DNA of 64,000 nt from Aestuariispira insulae (GCF_003385955.1 NZ_QRDW01000001.1:541893-605892), one strand, 5' to 3'; shown: positions 53,553 through 62,978, counted from the first letter of the stretch. Made by a program: numbers and translations. The notes: a model not told the origin generated them from the sequence alone.

Positions 53553-54245
53553 TCACTTTTTCTTGTCAGCCATTTTCTTTTTCAGGGCCGCCAATTCTTC
53601 CTCGACACCATTCTCAGCCTCAAGATCAGCAAGTTCCTGCTCCAGAGAACGAGCAGCGCTGTGATCTTTGGCCCCACCTTTGCCCAGGTCGTAGGATTCC
53701 GCATCCGCTTCCAACTCATCAATACGCCGTTCCAGATTCTCATAGCGGCTGAAGGCCTCCTCCATCCTCCCGTCATTCAGGGTCTGGCGGATTTTCACCC
53801 GTTTTTGCGCAGACTTCATCCGGATCTCGATCGATTTCCGTTTGGCGCGGGCCTCTTCCAGCTTCGCCTGTAATTTAGACATGTCATCGTTATATTTCGC
53901 CAGTGCCTGTTCCACATGGCCAAGTTCCGCGCTCAGGGCATCTGCCTGATCCGCCAGTTTGCGTTTGGCAACCAATGCCCCTTTGGCCAGGTCCTCCCGT
54001 CCTTTGGAAATGGCAAACTCAGCCTTTTCCGACCATTCCGTTTGACCGTCTTTCAGCTCCGCAAGGCGACGCTCGATCTCTTTTTTATCCGCAATGGACT
54101 TCACCGCAGAGGATCGAACTTCCACCAGGGTTTCTTCCATCTCCTGAATCATGAGACGCGCCATCTTTTCCGGATCTTCAGCCCGGTCCATCAGCGCATT
54201 CAGATTGGCATTCATAATGTCGGTAAAACGAGAGAAAATACCCAT
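53553..54245 (-). CDS. pspA: Phage shock protein A
   Basis: 230 residues, all-helical coiled coil of the PspA/IM30 family, with the amphipathic start MGIFSRFTDIMNANLNALMDRAEDPEKM. In resting cells it holds PspF inactive; under membrane stress it oligomerises on the membrane to protect it. It is read from the sigma-54 promoter at 54291 and is divergent from pspF. Confidence 0.95.
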   Translation of the reverse strand: MGIFSRFTDIMNANLNALMDRAEDPEKMARLMIQEMEETLVEVRSSAVKSIADKKEIERRLAELKDGQTEWSEKAEFAISKGREDLAKGALVAKRKLADQADALSAELGHVEQALAKYNDDMSKLQAKLEEARAKRKSIEIRMKSAQKRVKIRQTLNDGRMEEAFSRYENLERRIDELEADAESYDLGKGGAKDHSAARSLEQELADLEAENGVEEELAALKKKMADKKK

Positions 54246-54290
54246 TCGTCTATATCCTTGATCAGGTCGTTGAACTCTGCCCTCTACATG

Positions 54291-54305
54291 GCAAGAGCCG
54301 TGCCA
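54291..54305 (-). promoter_or_regulatory. Sigma-54 promoter of pspABC
   Basis: TGGCACGGCTCTTGC on the minus strand: GG at -24 and GC at -12 with exactly ten bases between, a full match to TGGCAC-N5-TTGC. It lies 45-60 bases before the pspA ATG, and the activator PspF is encoded divergently. Confidence 0.9.
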
Positions 54306-54407
54306 GACATTAAGCCTTTGATTTAGTGTGATTTTTTTCTTTCTCCTTGAAAATATACTGTCGATTTACGACATTACTTTTCGATATTCGATAGCAGAAA
54401 GCGATAA

Positions 54408-55394
54408 ATGGCTCATTCACAAAATATCATCGGCGAAGATCCTGTTTTCCTGCAGATGCTGGAACAGATCTCCTCCCTGGCCCCGCTCAACAAACCGACC
54501 CTGGTGATCGGGGAACGCGGTTCGGGCAAGGAGATGATTGCTGAGCGGCTGCATTTCCTCTCCGCACGCTGGCAGGCCCCAGTGATCAAGGTGAATTGTG
54601 CCGCACTGACCAGCAGTTTGCTGGACACCGAACTGTTCGGCCATGAAGCCGGTGCCTTCACCGGTGCGGAACGGCGTCATCGCGGCCGGTTCGAACGGGC
54701 CGACGGCGGCACCCTGATCCTGGATGAGATCGCCACCGCCGCACCGGAAACTCAGGATAAAATCCTGCGTGTGCTGGAATATGGTGAATTTGAGCGGGTC
54801 GGCGGCTCGGAAACCCTGTCGGTCGATGTGCGCGTGGTTGGTGTCACCAATGTGGATCTTCCAGCCCTGGCCAGGCAGGGAAAATTCCGGGAAGACCTGC
54901 TCGACCGGTTGGCCTTTGATGTGGTGAATGTACCGCCTTTGCGGGCGCGCCCCCTGGATATCATGCTGTTAGCCGACCTTTTCGCACGGGACATGTCCCG
55001 TGAATTGGATCATCCCCATTTTTCCGGCTTCACCAAACAGGCAGAGCTTGCCCTGACCGCTCATAATTGGCCGGGCAATGTGCGTGAGTTGAAAAATGTG
55101 ATCGAGCGCAGCGTGCATCGCCATCGGGATCCAGACAACCCACTGGACAGTCTGATTTTCGATGCATTCGTCTGCCCCTGGCGGATTAGTCAACCATCCC
55201 CAGAAGCCCCCCCCTCCTCTGGGAAAACGCCATTGCCCCCCAGTTTTCATCAGGCCGTGGCCGATTTCGAAAAGGATATTCTGGAAACAAGCCTCCGGAA
55301 ATGCCGTCACAATCAAACCGAGGCAGCCCGGCAGCTTGACCTCAGCTACCACCAATTCAGACGGCTGTTAAAGAAACACGCAATCTCGGGCTGA
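54408..55394 (+). CDS. pspF: PspF, sigma-54-dependent transcription activator
   Basis: 328 residues. AAA+ domain with Walker A GERGSGKE (35-42), GAFTGA loop (82-87) that contacts sigma-54, Walker B LILDEI (103-108) and a C-terminal Fis-type HTH (about 290-325). There is no N-terminal regulatory domain, which is usual for PspF, whose activity is controlled by PspA. It is divergent from pspABC. Confidence 0.93.
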   Translation: MAHSQNIIGEDPVFLQMLEQISSLAPLNKPTLVIGERGSGKEMIAERLHFLSARWQAPVIKVNCAALTSSLLDTELFGHEAGAFTGAERRHRGRFERADGGTLILDEIATAAPETQDKILRVLEYGEFERVGGSETLSVDVRVVGVTNVDLPALARQGKFREDLLDRLAFDVVNVPPLRARPLDIMLLADLFARDMSRELDHPHFSGFTKQAELALTAHNWPGNVRELKNVIERSVHRHRDPDNPLDSLIFDAFVCPWRISQPSPEAPPSSGKTPLPPSFHQAVADFEKDILETSLRKCRHNQTEAARQLDLSYHQFRRLLKKHAISG

Positions 55395-55581
55395 TTTCAG
55401 TAACCCTGGAGGATTTCCCCGTCCCATGGGTAGGATTGGTATTACAAACCCACCCTTTCATGCCTTTGTCCTACATGGAAAGGCTGGCAGAAACCTACCC
55501 CTTATGACAGGTTGCAGGCTTAACCAGAACCGGCGATCATAGCAACTTCAGACAGTCTATTTCAGGAAGGAAGACCCGGCC

Positions 55582-56640
55582 ATGAGCTTTGCAGGCAAAA
55601 AAGCCCTGACCTTTGGATCGGCGACCATTGATGTGATTGCAGCCGTTGACGATCACGACATTGAGCGCATGACCATGAGCAACGCCGCCTCTTCCTTCCT
55701 ATTGTTGGAAGAAGGCCGCAAGATCGATGTTGCTTCCGTCAACAGCTCAGTCGGCGGTGGCGCCACCAATACTGCCGTCTCCATTGCAAGGCTCGGCTAT
55801 GATGCCGCCTGCGTGGTCAGGATTGGCGAGGATAACGAGGGTGACACGGTACTGGAGACACTCAGGGCGGAAAATATCGATACCCGCCTGGTCATTCGCG
55901 ACACAAGCCTGCCGACCGGCAAGACGATCATGGTTTCCTCCCATGTGCGCAACCCGACCATTTTCACCAGCCGCGGTGCCAATGTCGCCCTGACGGAAAC
56001 AGAAGTCACCGACAGCCTATTTGCCGGGCGTGACCTGGTTTATGTGGCGGGATTGTCCGGGGATTCTGCCGCCTGCTTCCCCAAGATCGTGAAACTGGCC
56101 AAACAGGCCGGCGCCTTTGTCGCCGTCAATCCCGGCATCCGTCAATTGACCTATTGGGCGGGCGATGTGCGCGAGGCACTGGCCCATGTGGATCTGCTCT
56201 CTATCAATGCGGTTGAGGCGGAACAGCTTGCCCTGACCCTAATCCCGAAAGGTCAGCCAAAGCGCGGCAAACAGCAACCTCCCAAAGACGGGCCGAAGCT
56301 TCTACGCACAGGCCTTGCCGGACGCACATTGGAAAAGCTGGTGGAACGCGTTTGCGAGGAAGGCCCCAAGATCATTCTGATCACCAACGGCTCTGAAGGG
56401 GCCTATGCCGGCACCAAGGATGGCATCACATTCTTTCCCGCCGACAAGATCAAGGTTGGCAGCACCGCCGGCGCGGGTGATGCCTTTGCCAGCACCTTTG
56501 CCGCCTTTGCGGCCAGCGGCGCAGACATGACCACCTGCCTGAAGGCCGCCACCCGAAATGCGGCCTCGGTCATCAAGGTCAGCGATACCCATTCTGGCCT
56601 GATGGGATTTGATGCTCTTGTCACCGCCATGGAAAATTGA
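55582..56640 (+). CDS. PfkB-family sugar/nucleoside kinase
   Basis: 352 residues. The PfkB ATP-site signature STAGAGDAFASTF is near residue 293-305 with its catalytic Asp; the N-terminal GGGATNTAVSIARLG binds the substrate. Alphaproteobacterial members of this size are often annotated as adenosine kinase, but the sugar or nucleoside is not certain. It lies upstream of tyrS by 190 bases with a separate tyrS promoter between. Confidence 0.85.
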   Translation: MSFAGKKALTFGSATIDVIAAVDDHDIERMTMSNAASSFLLLEEGRKIDVASVNSSVGGGATNTAVSIARLGYDAACVVRIGEDNEGDTVLETLRAENIDTRLVIRDTSLPTGKTIMVSSHVRNPTIFTSRGANVALTETEVTDSLFAGRDLVYVAGLSGDSAACFPKIVKLAKQAGAFVAVNPGIRQLTYWAGDVREALAHVDLLSINAVEAEQLALTLIPKGQPKRGKQQPPKDGPKLLRTGLAGRTLEKLVERVCEEGPKIILITNGSEGAYAGTKDGITFFPADKIKVGSTAGAGDAFASTFAAFAASGADMTTCLKAATRNAASVIKVSDTHSGLMGFDALVTAMEN

Positions 56641-56642
56641 GT

Positions 56643-56790
56643 TTGACAGTCGATGCTGATGCCCCCTATATGGAACACATGACTGAAATGATGCACATCA
56701 CCGCTGTTTATTTTGCGCGTCTCCCATAGGGGCGGCGCGGACGAGTGATATGCAAACACAAGCCGCCGCCAGGGCGGCTTTTGTTATTTC
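56643..56790 (+). promoter_or_regulatory. tyrS leader: promoter, leader peptide and attenuator
   Basis: TTGACA (56643-56648), an 18-base spacer and TATATG (56667-56672) form a promoter. A 16-codon frame starting at 56679 with one Tyr and one Phe codon (MTEMMHITAVYFARLP) ends at TAG 56729. GGCGGC (56731-56736) can pair with GCCGCC (56762-56767), which also forms a terminator with GGCGGCT (56773-56779) followed by TTTTGTT. The order fits translation-coupled attenuation, but the hairpin could also end the upstream transcript. Confidence 0.55.
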
Positions 56791-56833
56791 GGACAGGTCT
56801 CCCTGGCTCCGGCCGATTTGGAGACCGAAAAAG

Positions 56834-58114
56834 ATGAATAACACCCAAAACTCTTGGCCGGACTGGCAACCCCGTTCCATCGCAATCAAGCGATTGCGCC
56901 CGCGCACCTTCATTCATCAATGCACCGATATTGAGGGATTGGACAATGCCCTGACAGAAGGGCCCGCCCCAATCTATCTCGGTTTTGATGCCACGGCCGA
57001 CAGTTTGCATGTGGGCAGCCTGGTGCCGGTCATGATGATGCGCAACCTGCAGCGTGCCGGGCATAAACCGATCATCCTGGTGGGCGGCGGCACCAGCCGC
57101 ATTGGCGATCCCAGCTTTCGGAAAGACAGCCGACCAATGCTTTCCGACGCAGATATTCAACGCAATATTGACGGCATCCGGAAAGTGTTCGGAAAATTCC
57201 TCACCTTCGGGGACGGGCCGACCGATGCTGTTCTGGTCAATAATGCCGAATGGTTGGATGAATTAAACTACATTGACATGCTGCGCGATATCGGCCGCCA
57301 TTTTTCCATCAACCGGATGATCGGGTTCGACAATGTTAAAACCCGCCTGGAAAATCAGCAAAATCTCAGCTTCCTGGAATTCAACTACATGATTTTGCAG
57401 GCCTACGATTTCCTGGAACTGCACCGCCGGTTCGGCTGTGTGGCACAGCTTGGCGGGTCGGACCAATGGGCCAATATCATCAACGGGGTTGATCTGGTGC
57501 GCAAGATCACCGGCAAGACAGTCTTTGGACTGACCACCCCTTTGCTGACCACCGCCACGGGTGCCAAAATGGGCAAGACAGCCGATGGGGCTGTCTGGGT
57601 CAATGACGACCGGCTGCCAGCCTTTGATTATTGGCAGTTCTGGCGCAATTGCGCCGATGAGGATGTTGGCCGATTCCTGCGCATCTTCACGGATCTCAAT
57701 CTGGAAACCATTGAAGATCTTGAAGCCCTGAGAGGGAGCGAAATCAACAGCGCGAAAAAGGTGCTGGCCAGCCACGCCACTGCCCTCAATCACGGCATGG
57801 AGGCAGCCTTGAAGGCCGAACGTGCCGCCCAGGATGTGTTTGAAGGCAGCGCCACCGGCAACGATCTGCCCGTCATCAATATTGATCTTGATGACAGCCG
57901 CAACGGTCTATCCCTGGCCGATCTCTTGGTGCTCAGCGGCCTAAGCAAAACGAAAAGCGAGGGAAGACGGCTGATCCGGGGAGGCGGCGCCCGGCTTGAC
58001 GGTTCGGTGATCTCTGATGAAAAAGCTGTTCTTGGTCCCGATATCCTGTTTGCAGGAAGCTCTTTGCGGCTGTCGGCGGGACGAAAGCGCCATGCGCTTA
58101 TTCAGGTTGGTTAA
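56834..58114 (+). CDS. tyrS: Tyrosyl-tRNA synthetase
   Basis: 426 residues from ATG 56834 (GGAG ten bases upstream; the upstream in-frame ATG 56750 lies in the attenuator hairpin). It attaches tyrosine to tRNA-Tyr. Class I signatures are HVGS (HIGH type) in LHVGSLVP and KMGKT (KMSKS type). GGSDQWANI is the tyrosine pocket, and the C-terminal S4-like domain has SEGRRLIRGGGARLDG. The paired leader at 56643 suggests control by charged tRNA-Tyr. Confidence 0.95.
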   Translation: MNNTQNSWPDWQPRSIAIKRLRPRTFIHQCTDIEGLDNALTEGPAPIYLGFDATADSLHVGSLVPVMMMRNLQRAGHKPIILVGGGTSRIGDPSFRKDSRPMLSDADIQRNIDGIRKVFGKFLTFGDGPTDAVLVNNAEWLDELNYIDMLRDIGRHFSINRMIGFDNVKTRLENQQNLSFLEFNYMILQAYDFLELHRRFGCVAQLGGSDQWANIINGVDLVRKITGKTVFGLTTPLLTTATGAKMGKTADGAVWVNDDRLPAFDYWQFWRNCADEDVGRFLRIFTDLNLETIEDLEALRGSEINSAKKVLASHATALNHGMEAALKAERAAQDVFEGSATGNDLPVINIDLDDSRNGLSLADLLVLSGLSKTKSEGRRLIRGGGARLDGSVISDEKAVLGPDILFAGSSLRLSAGRKRHALIQVG

Positions 58115-58144
58115 ACAAAACCGGGGCAGAATTCCCTGCCCCGG
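58113..58144 (-). terminator. Rho-independent terminator
   Basis: On the minus strand CCGGGGCAG-GGAATT-CTGCCCCGG (58121-58144) is followed by TTTTGTTT. It ends the 58185 lipoprotein transcript and may also stop tyrS readthrough. Confidence 0.8.
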
Positions 58145-58184
58145 TCGCCCTGCCCCCGGTTCGTGCTCCAGATATGTTCTTCAC

Positions 58185-58802
58185 TCAGATGATTCGTTGT
58201 ACATATTGACAATAATCCCGGACATCATCGTCTCCTGCGCGCATGTCATCAAACCGGGCTACGATCCAGCCACTGATCCTGCGATTCGCCTGGCCGAATT
58301 CAAAGCTGGCCGCCAACACTCCATAATCATTTGCGGACCGGTAAAGCCGGAATGCCTGGGAACGCCTCTGCCTCGGCAGATAAACCGGGCATTGGGACAC
58401 AAAATAATAGCGGCTGTCCGCTTCAATGATCTGGCCCGGATCAAAGCCATAGCCCCGGGCAATCACCGCGCATTTGCTGCGCCCCAACAGATTGACAGCG
58501 ATCAGAAAGCTGCCCGTGCCATCATCATATTTCCAGGCCTCAGAACGGGTCAGATAAAGGCCTTGCTCTGCGGCCTTTTCTTTAGCTGACATATGGGGAC
58601 GCCCGGTCAGTTTCTCCGCGCTATCACGCATCAATGCCATCGTCTGCCCCTCAGCGTCCAATCCCGGTACACAGACCGTATTCAACGCCGACCAGGCCTT
58701 CAGATCCATCGATATCGCCACAGGCTCATGACGAGCGCCCTGGCTCATGCCACAGCCCGATAGGAGTGAAATAAGGATAATTGCCAGTATGATTTGCGGC
58801 AT
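58185..58802 (-). CDS. Lipoprotein of unknown function
   Basis: 205 residues from ATG 58802 (GGTGG just upstream). A lipobox LLSGC follows a hydrophobic stretch. The mature region is soluble, with several Cys and an aromatic-rich middle part (GYGFDPGQIIEADSRYYFVSQCPVYL). I do not recognise a family. Its own terminator ends it. Confidence 0.7.
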   Translation of the reverse strand: MPQIILAIILISLLSGCGMSQGARHEPVAISMDLKAWSALNTVCVPGLDAEGQTMALMRDSAEKLTGRPHMSAKEKAAEQGLYLTRSEAWKYDDGTGSFLIAVNLLGRSKCAVIARGYGFDPGQIIEADSRYYFVSQCPVYLPRQRRSQAFRLYRSANDYGVLAASFEFGQANRRISGWIVARFDDMRAGDDDVRDYCQYVQRII

Positions 58803-58909
58803 CCACCCGCCCCTGCCTTGCGCATTCAACCCTTAAGCCTGCCTTCAAGCCTACCCCTCAAAGGTTAAGGATCTGCAAAGATTCCGGGCGGGTGGCTGTC
58901 ACCCCTGCC

Positions 58910-59587
58910 TCAAACGAAAGTGGACAACTCCTCTAAGCTCTTCTTTTCCAGAGCATGTGCCGGCACTTCCGCCCCCTCAGCCGGATAGCCAACCACCAAC
59001 AGGATATAGGGCCGCTCGCTGTCCGGACGTTCCAAGATCTCATTGAGGAATTTCATCGGCTTTGGTGTATGGGTGAGGGTCGCCAAACCACTGTGATGCA
59101 GGGCATTGATCAGAAAGCCCGTCGCGATCCCGACCGATTCAGGCACATAATAATTCTTGCGCCGGTCTCCCTCTTCGGTTTCGCCATTCCTCTGGGCGAA
59201 AATCGCGATCAACCAAGGAGCATGTTCCAGAAAAGGTTTATGGGCATCCGTACCGATCTTTTGCAGATCATCCAGCCATTCCTGGCCGGCACGACCACCA
59301 TAAAACCCGTTTTCTTCAATTTCCGCCGCGCCCCGGATCCGTTGTTTGATCCCGCTATCCGAAACACAAACAAAATGCCAGGGCTGGTGATTGGCACCAC
59401 TGGGGGCCGTGCCAGCCGCCAGCAAACAGCGCTCGATGATATCACGCGGGACCGGTCGGTCCGAAAAATGCCGAACGGAATGACGTCGTTTTATCTCAGC
59501 ATAAAACGCATCGGCCCTCTGGCGCATTTCCTCTTCCGGATATTCGCGATAATCCGGCAAAGGGGTCGGGTTATAGGTCTCGATCAA
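58910..59587 (-). CDS. Nitroreductase-fold flavoprotein, iodotyrosine deiodinase-like
   Basis: 225 residues. FMN-binding nitroreductase fold with [14 protein letters not shown] and [17 protein letters not shown]. The region that forms the active-site lid in iodotyrosine deiodinase is present: Glu92, Tyr96 and Lys117 have the same spacing (E-x3-Y-x20-K) as in the human and bacterial enzymes, where these residues bind the tyrosine zwitterion. Such enzymes reductively remove halogen from halotyrosines. Native activity here is unproven, and other nitroreductase substrates are possible. Confidence 0.82.
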   Translation of the reverse strand: MIETYNPTPLPDYREYPEEEMRQRADAFYAEIKRRHSVRHFSDRPVPRDIIERCLLAAGTAPSGANHQPWHFVCVSDSGIKQRIRGAAEIEENGFYGGRAGQEWLDDLQKIGTDAHKPFLEHAPWLIAIFAQRNGETEEGDRRKNYYVPESVGIATGFLINALHHSGLATLTHTPKPMKFLNEILERPDSERPYILLVVGYPAEGAEVPAHALEKKSLEELSTFV

Positions 59588-59703
59588 ATCTCTGAATCCC
59601 CGTTCATGAATCTTCCGATTTGATAGAACATATTATAGTTGAAATTTCAACTATAATTCTGGCCATCCACCTGAACCATCACCAAACAGTTACCTGAATA
59701 CCT

Positions 59704-59731
59704 TTGACCCAATTCCATTAGCGTGTATAAC
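59704..59731 (+). promoter_or_regulatory. Promoter of the DUF6961-like gene
   Basis: TTGACC (59704-59709), a 16-base spacer and TATAAC (59726-59731), 39 bases before the ATG 59770. Confidence 0.55.
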
Positions 59732-59769
59732 GATTACCAGGAGGGGCTCGCTAATGTCCGGGGACAGAC

Positions 59770-59961
59770 ATGAACGACCGCGATGCCTACATCACCGCGG
59801 CCACGCTATTGAAAGAGCATGGTGAGCTGGCTTGGTTACACGCGACAACCAAAGCCGAAACATTGTTGGAAGAAGGTGACATCAGAGGCCAACGGGTCTG
59901 GCTGAAGATTATTCGTGCCATCGACGACCTTCAGCGCCAAGATAGCGGCAGCCTGCACTGA
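59770..59961 (+). CDS. DUF6961-like small alphaproteobacterial protein
   Basis: 63 residues, mostly helical: ITAATLLKEHGELAWLHATTKAETLLEEGDIRGQRVWLKIIRAI. This pattern is common in alphaproteobacteria (DUF6961 by memory). GGGGAC lies upstream of the ATG. No function is known. Confidence 0.7.
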   Translation: MNDRDAYITAATLLKEHGELAWLHATTKAETLLEEGDIRGQRVWLKIIRAIDDLQRQDSGSLH

Positions 59962-60040
59962 GTGATGCTAATACTGGGATTTTTTCTGAATCAAGATCAT
60001 GACGAACCGCTATCGTCGGCGGGGTATTACCCTCTCGCCC

Positions 60041-60592
60041 TCAGACCATCTGCGGTTCAAAAGGCAGCAATTCGCAGTTGCTCATGATCTTGCCAGTGAT
60101 TGCCTTGAAAACCAGGCCATGACCGACAATCGCTACTGTCTTTCCCGAAAGCGTTTGCAGACTTCTTTCAAACGCCCGCACCCGGGCGAAGAAATGATCG
60201 TCCGGCTCCTCCTCAAACCCATCACGTCCGGCAGGCGTTTGATACCACCATTTTTCAGGCAAATGCCCAAAGGACAGCCCGGGAAAGTCACGGGCAAGCG
60301 CCGCCGGGGACCGCCCCATATCACAAGGACTGCACAGCTTTTCATGATGCCCGGATGCAATGGTGATCGGGGCGACATCTTCAAACGCACATAAAGCAGT
60401 CTGGATCGCCCGGGTCAGAGGTGAGCAGATCACATGGTCAATGTCCAATTCTTTAACTTGCGTCTTGAGATCCCTGGCCTGCTGGCGCCCTTCACCGGTG
60501 AGCGGCACATCCACAATATCGGGGATAGGCTCACCATTGAGCGAGGCCGCATTAAACACGGATTGACCATGTCGGATAAAATAGATGGCCAT
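60041..60592 (-). CDS. Histidine phosphatase (phosphoglycerate mutase-like)
   Basis: 183 residues. RHG motif FIRHGQS with catalytic His near residue 8, TRAIQTA helix and the second His in IVGHGLVF. Small single-domain phosphatase; substrate not known. It is shorter than true phosphoglycerate mutases. Confidence 0.85.
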   Translation of the reverse strand: MAIYFIRHGQSVFNAASLNGEPIPDIVDVPLTGEGRQQARDLKTQVKELDIDHVICSPLTRAIQTALCAFEDVAPITIASGHHEKLCSPCDMGRSPAALARDFPGLSFGHLPEKWWYQTPAGRDGFEEEPDDHFFARVRAFERSLQTLSGKTVAIVGHGLVFKAITGKIMSNCELLPFEPQMV

Positions 60593-60696
60593 CTCTTCCT
60601 CGGGGTAGACTAATCATACAAATCCGATGACAACCTACGCACGATCATCGGGATTTCAACCCCATCCGCCTCAACAAATCGGCGGGGAACGGAAAA

Positions 60697-60927
60697 TCAC
60701 TGTAGTTTCCCACCAAGCGCGAGATCCAGGCCTTGCAGTTTGTCCATGGCATGCCGCCCACGCGGGGAGAGAAGCCCTTGCTGCTTCTGCTCGTCTTTCA
60801 ACCGGCCAATGACCCTTTCCTGATCATCCAGCATGAACATTGCCCGGCGAATGAGATCCGCTTCGGCACTGTCCTCGGCAAAAACCCGTTTAAGGTCAGC
60901 GAGCTCTTCAATCAGTGTTTTTGACAT
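60697..60927 (-). CDS. Small hypothetical protein, coiled coil
   Basis: 76 residues from ATG 60927 (AGGGTGG five bases upstream; a GTG at 60936 is in frame). Helical and charged throughout (LIEELADLKRVFAEDSAEADLIRRAMFMLDDQERVIGRLKDE). No family recognised. Confidence 0.55.
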   Translation of the reverse strand: MSKTLIEELADLKRVFAEDSAEADLIRRAMFMLDDQERVIGRLKDEQKQQGLLSPRGRHAMDKLQGLDLALGGKLQ

Positions 60928-61107
60928 TCGTTCCACCCTAAAATCTACGTTAAGGGTAACGAGAATGAGACATCAATGGCAAGGCCAGGCCAGCGTTTTG
61001 CGCCGCCAAAGCATGTCAGCTCAGATGCCATATCCAGGAAAAGCGATTGCCTATCAGCACGATATCCGTCACTTGGCGTGATGACTTTTTTTTTGCCGAC
61101 CAGGCGT

Positions 61108-61440
61108 TCAGTGAAGCTGGACCAGCTCGTGGCAGAACTTTATCCCCCGGGCAGCGACAATCGATTCGGCCTGTCGGACGAAATCAAGCGCTGCATCCGG
61201 CAAAGCATATTTGCCAACGATCGTGATCACTGGCTCTCGGCCTTCCGCTTCTGGAAATTCCGCCAGGATATCGCCGCTTTCGATAAAACCGACATAGGTA
61301 TTTATCTTTTCCTGCAAAAGAAACAGATGATCATCTTCCCGGCCTTCCCAGGGCAAGCTGTCGGTGATGGTCAACACAACTTCGTCTGTCTCCTGATCGA
61401 TCCCGATGAGATCGATGATGTCGGTCTGCTCAACTGCCAT
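61108..61440 (-). CDS. DUF6572-like protein
   Basis: 110 residues. The pattern IIDLIGIDQETDEVVLTITDSLPW, HLFLLQEKINTYVGFIESG fits a small conserved family (DUF6572 by memory). Cytoplasmic, no known activity. The ATG has weak ribosome binding site support. Confidence 0.65.
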   Translation of the reverse strand: MAVEQTDIIDLIGIDQETDEVVLTITDSLPWEGREDDHLFLLQEKINTYVGFIESGDILAEFPEAEGREPVITIVGKYALPDAALDFVRQAESIVAARGIKFCHELVQLH

Positions 61441-61573
61441 TACTGTTTACCGGTCTGTCATGTTCAAATGAAGCTCTCATATTTTTCAGCATCATTTACT
61501 CGCTTGCAACCCATGATCCGTTTAATACGGATGAGAAGCACCATATGTTCTTTTCGCCACTGAATGGATAACA

Positions 61574-62398
61574 ATGAAGAAACCATGCCTGATCATTCTG
61601 CTATTGCTGTTCCCAAATCTATCATTGGCTGCGCCAAAGGCTGATCTATGGCCTTTCTGGGAAAAACATGATCCTACCGCCACCTTGAGAATAGATCACA
61701 GTGGATGGAATGGCCTTCTGCAGCGCTATCTCTCCAATACTGCCGATGGTATTTCAAGATTTTCCTATGGCAGGGTCACCGCCATGGATCGGGCGTCGCT
61801 TGATCGATATCTTGCCGCAATGAGCCGGGTTGAAATTGGCCGCTATTCGCGTCCCCAGCAAATGGCCTATTGGATCAATCTTTATAATGCGCTGACTGTC
61901 AGAACCATCCTGGATCATTATCCGGTTGAAACCATCCGTGACATTGATATATCCCCCGGATGGTTCTCCGACGGTCCCTGGGGTGCCAAACTGATCACGG
62001 TATCCATGCAGGCCCTCAGCCTTGATGATATCGAGCATCGGATACTCCGCCCGATCTGGCAGGATCCGCGCCTGCATTACGCGGTTAACTGTGCCTCCCT
62101 TGGCTGTCCGGATCTATTTAGGGAAGCCTTTGATGCCGACAGGCTCGACGAACAGTTGGACCGGGCCGCCAGCAATTTCATCAACCATCCCCGCGCTGTT
62201 CACCTTGAGGGAGGCGATCTGGTGGTCTCCAGCATCTATCACTGGTTTTCGGAAGATTTCGGCGCCAGTCAACAAGAGGTCATACGTCATATCAGGACCT
62301 ATGCCGCGCCGGCCCTTAAAAACAGCCTGGCGGCCTATGAACGATGGAACCGGCATCAATATGACTGGCGTTTGAACGACTCTTCCCCCCAGCCCTGA
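61574..62398 (+). CDS. DUF547 periplasmic protein
   Basis: 274 residues. A signal peptide ends about residue 20 (SLAAP). The DUF547 domain has AYWINLYNALTVRTIL, LHYAVNCASLGCPDL and later SSIYHWFSEDFG, with conserved Cys, His and Asn that suggest a catalytic cysteine. Function is unknown in most bacteria. Confidence 0.85.
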   Translation: MKKPCLIILLLLFPNLSLAAPKADLWPFWEKHDPTATLRIDHSGWNGLLQRYLSNTADGISRFSYGRVTAMDRASLDRYLAAMSRVEIGRYSRPQQMAYWINLYNALTVRTILDHYPVETIRDIDISPGWFSDGPWGAKLITVSMQALSLDDIEHRILRPIWQDPRLHYAVNCASLGCPDLFREAFDADRLDEQLDRAASNFINHPRAVHLEGGDLVVSSIYHWFSEDFGASQQEVIRHIRTYAAPALKNSLAAYERWNRHQYDWRLNDSSPQP

Positions 62399-62447
62399 CG
62401 GTCATTCCTTCGCACTATTTTAATAAATAGCCCCCTATAATTTGACC

Positions 62448-62978
62448 ATGTTGACCTCACAGACGATCAATCATTCCGGACAATTGGCAGATGACAAACT
62501 TCGCCTGCTCTACGATTATTGGCAGAGCCTGGCGACCAATTTCAGCTTGCCGCGCGCAGACCATTTCGATGTTTTCGAAGTGCCCGCCGCTGTTTTTCCA
62601 AAGATTTTCTATGCCGATATCCTGCGCGGCCCGAAGGATGGACAATTGGATTTCCTGCAGCGGCTGACCGGCATAGAGCTGGATCGAGCCTACGGAAAAT
62701 CACTGAATAACAAACGCCTGACCGAATTGACCGATCTGGGAACGGCTCCCCTGATACAGGAACTCAGGCGTGTTGTTTTCTCTGCCACGCCGCGCTATTC
62801 TGAGGGGGCATCCCTCGCACCCGATCATCATTATGACCGGGCCTGCCGGATTGTCTGTCCCCTTGTCAATGCCGAGGGGGCCGTGACCCAGTTGATTGGC
62901 GCCGTCCGCTATTATTGGAACGGCACCGTTCTTCCCCCCTCACAATCCGCTTCGTCATACATCACTGCCACCGCTTGA
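62448..62978 (+). CDS. PAS_5-type PAS domain protein
   Basis: 176 residues from the ATG 62448. Same group as the 26580 protein: FDVFEVPAAVFPKIFYADI and CRIVCPLVNAEG. There is no output domain. A TATAAT at 62436-62441 lies just before the ATG, so a leaderless transcript is possible. Confidence 0.65.
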   Translation: MLTSQTINHSGQLADDKLRLLYDYWQSLATNFSLPRADHFDVFEVPAAVFPKIFYADILRGPKDGQLDFLQRLTGIELDRAYGKSLNNKRLTELTDLGTAPLIQELRRVVFSATPRYSEGASLAPDHHYDRACRIVCPLVNAEGAVTQLIGAVRYYWNGTVLPPSQSASSYITATA

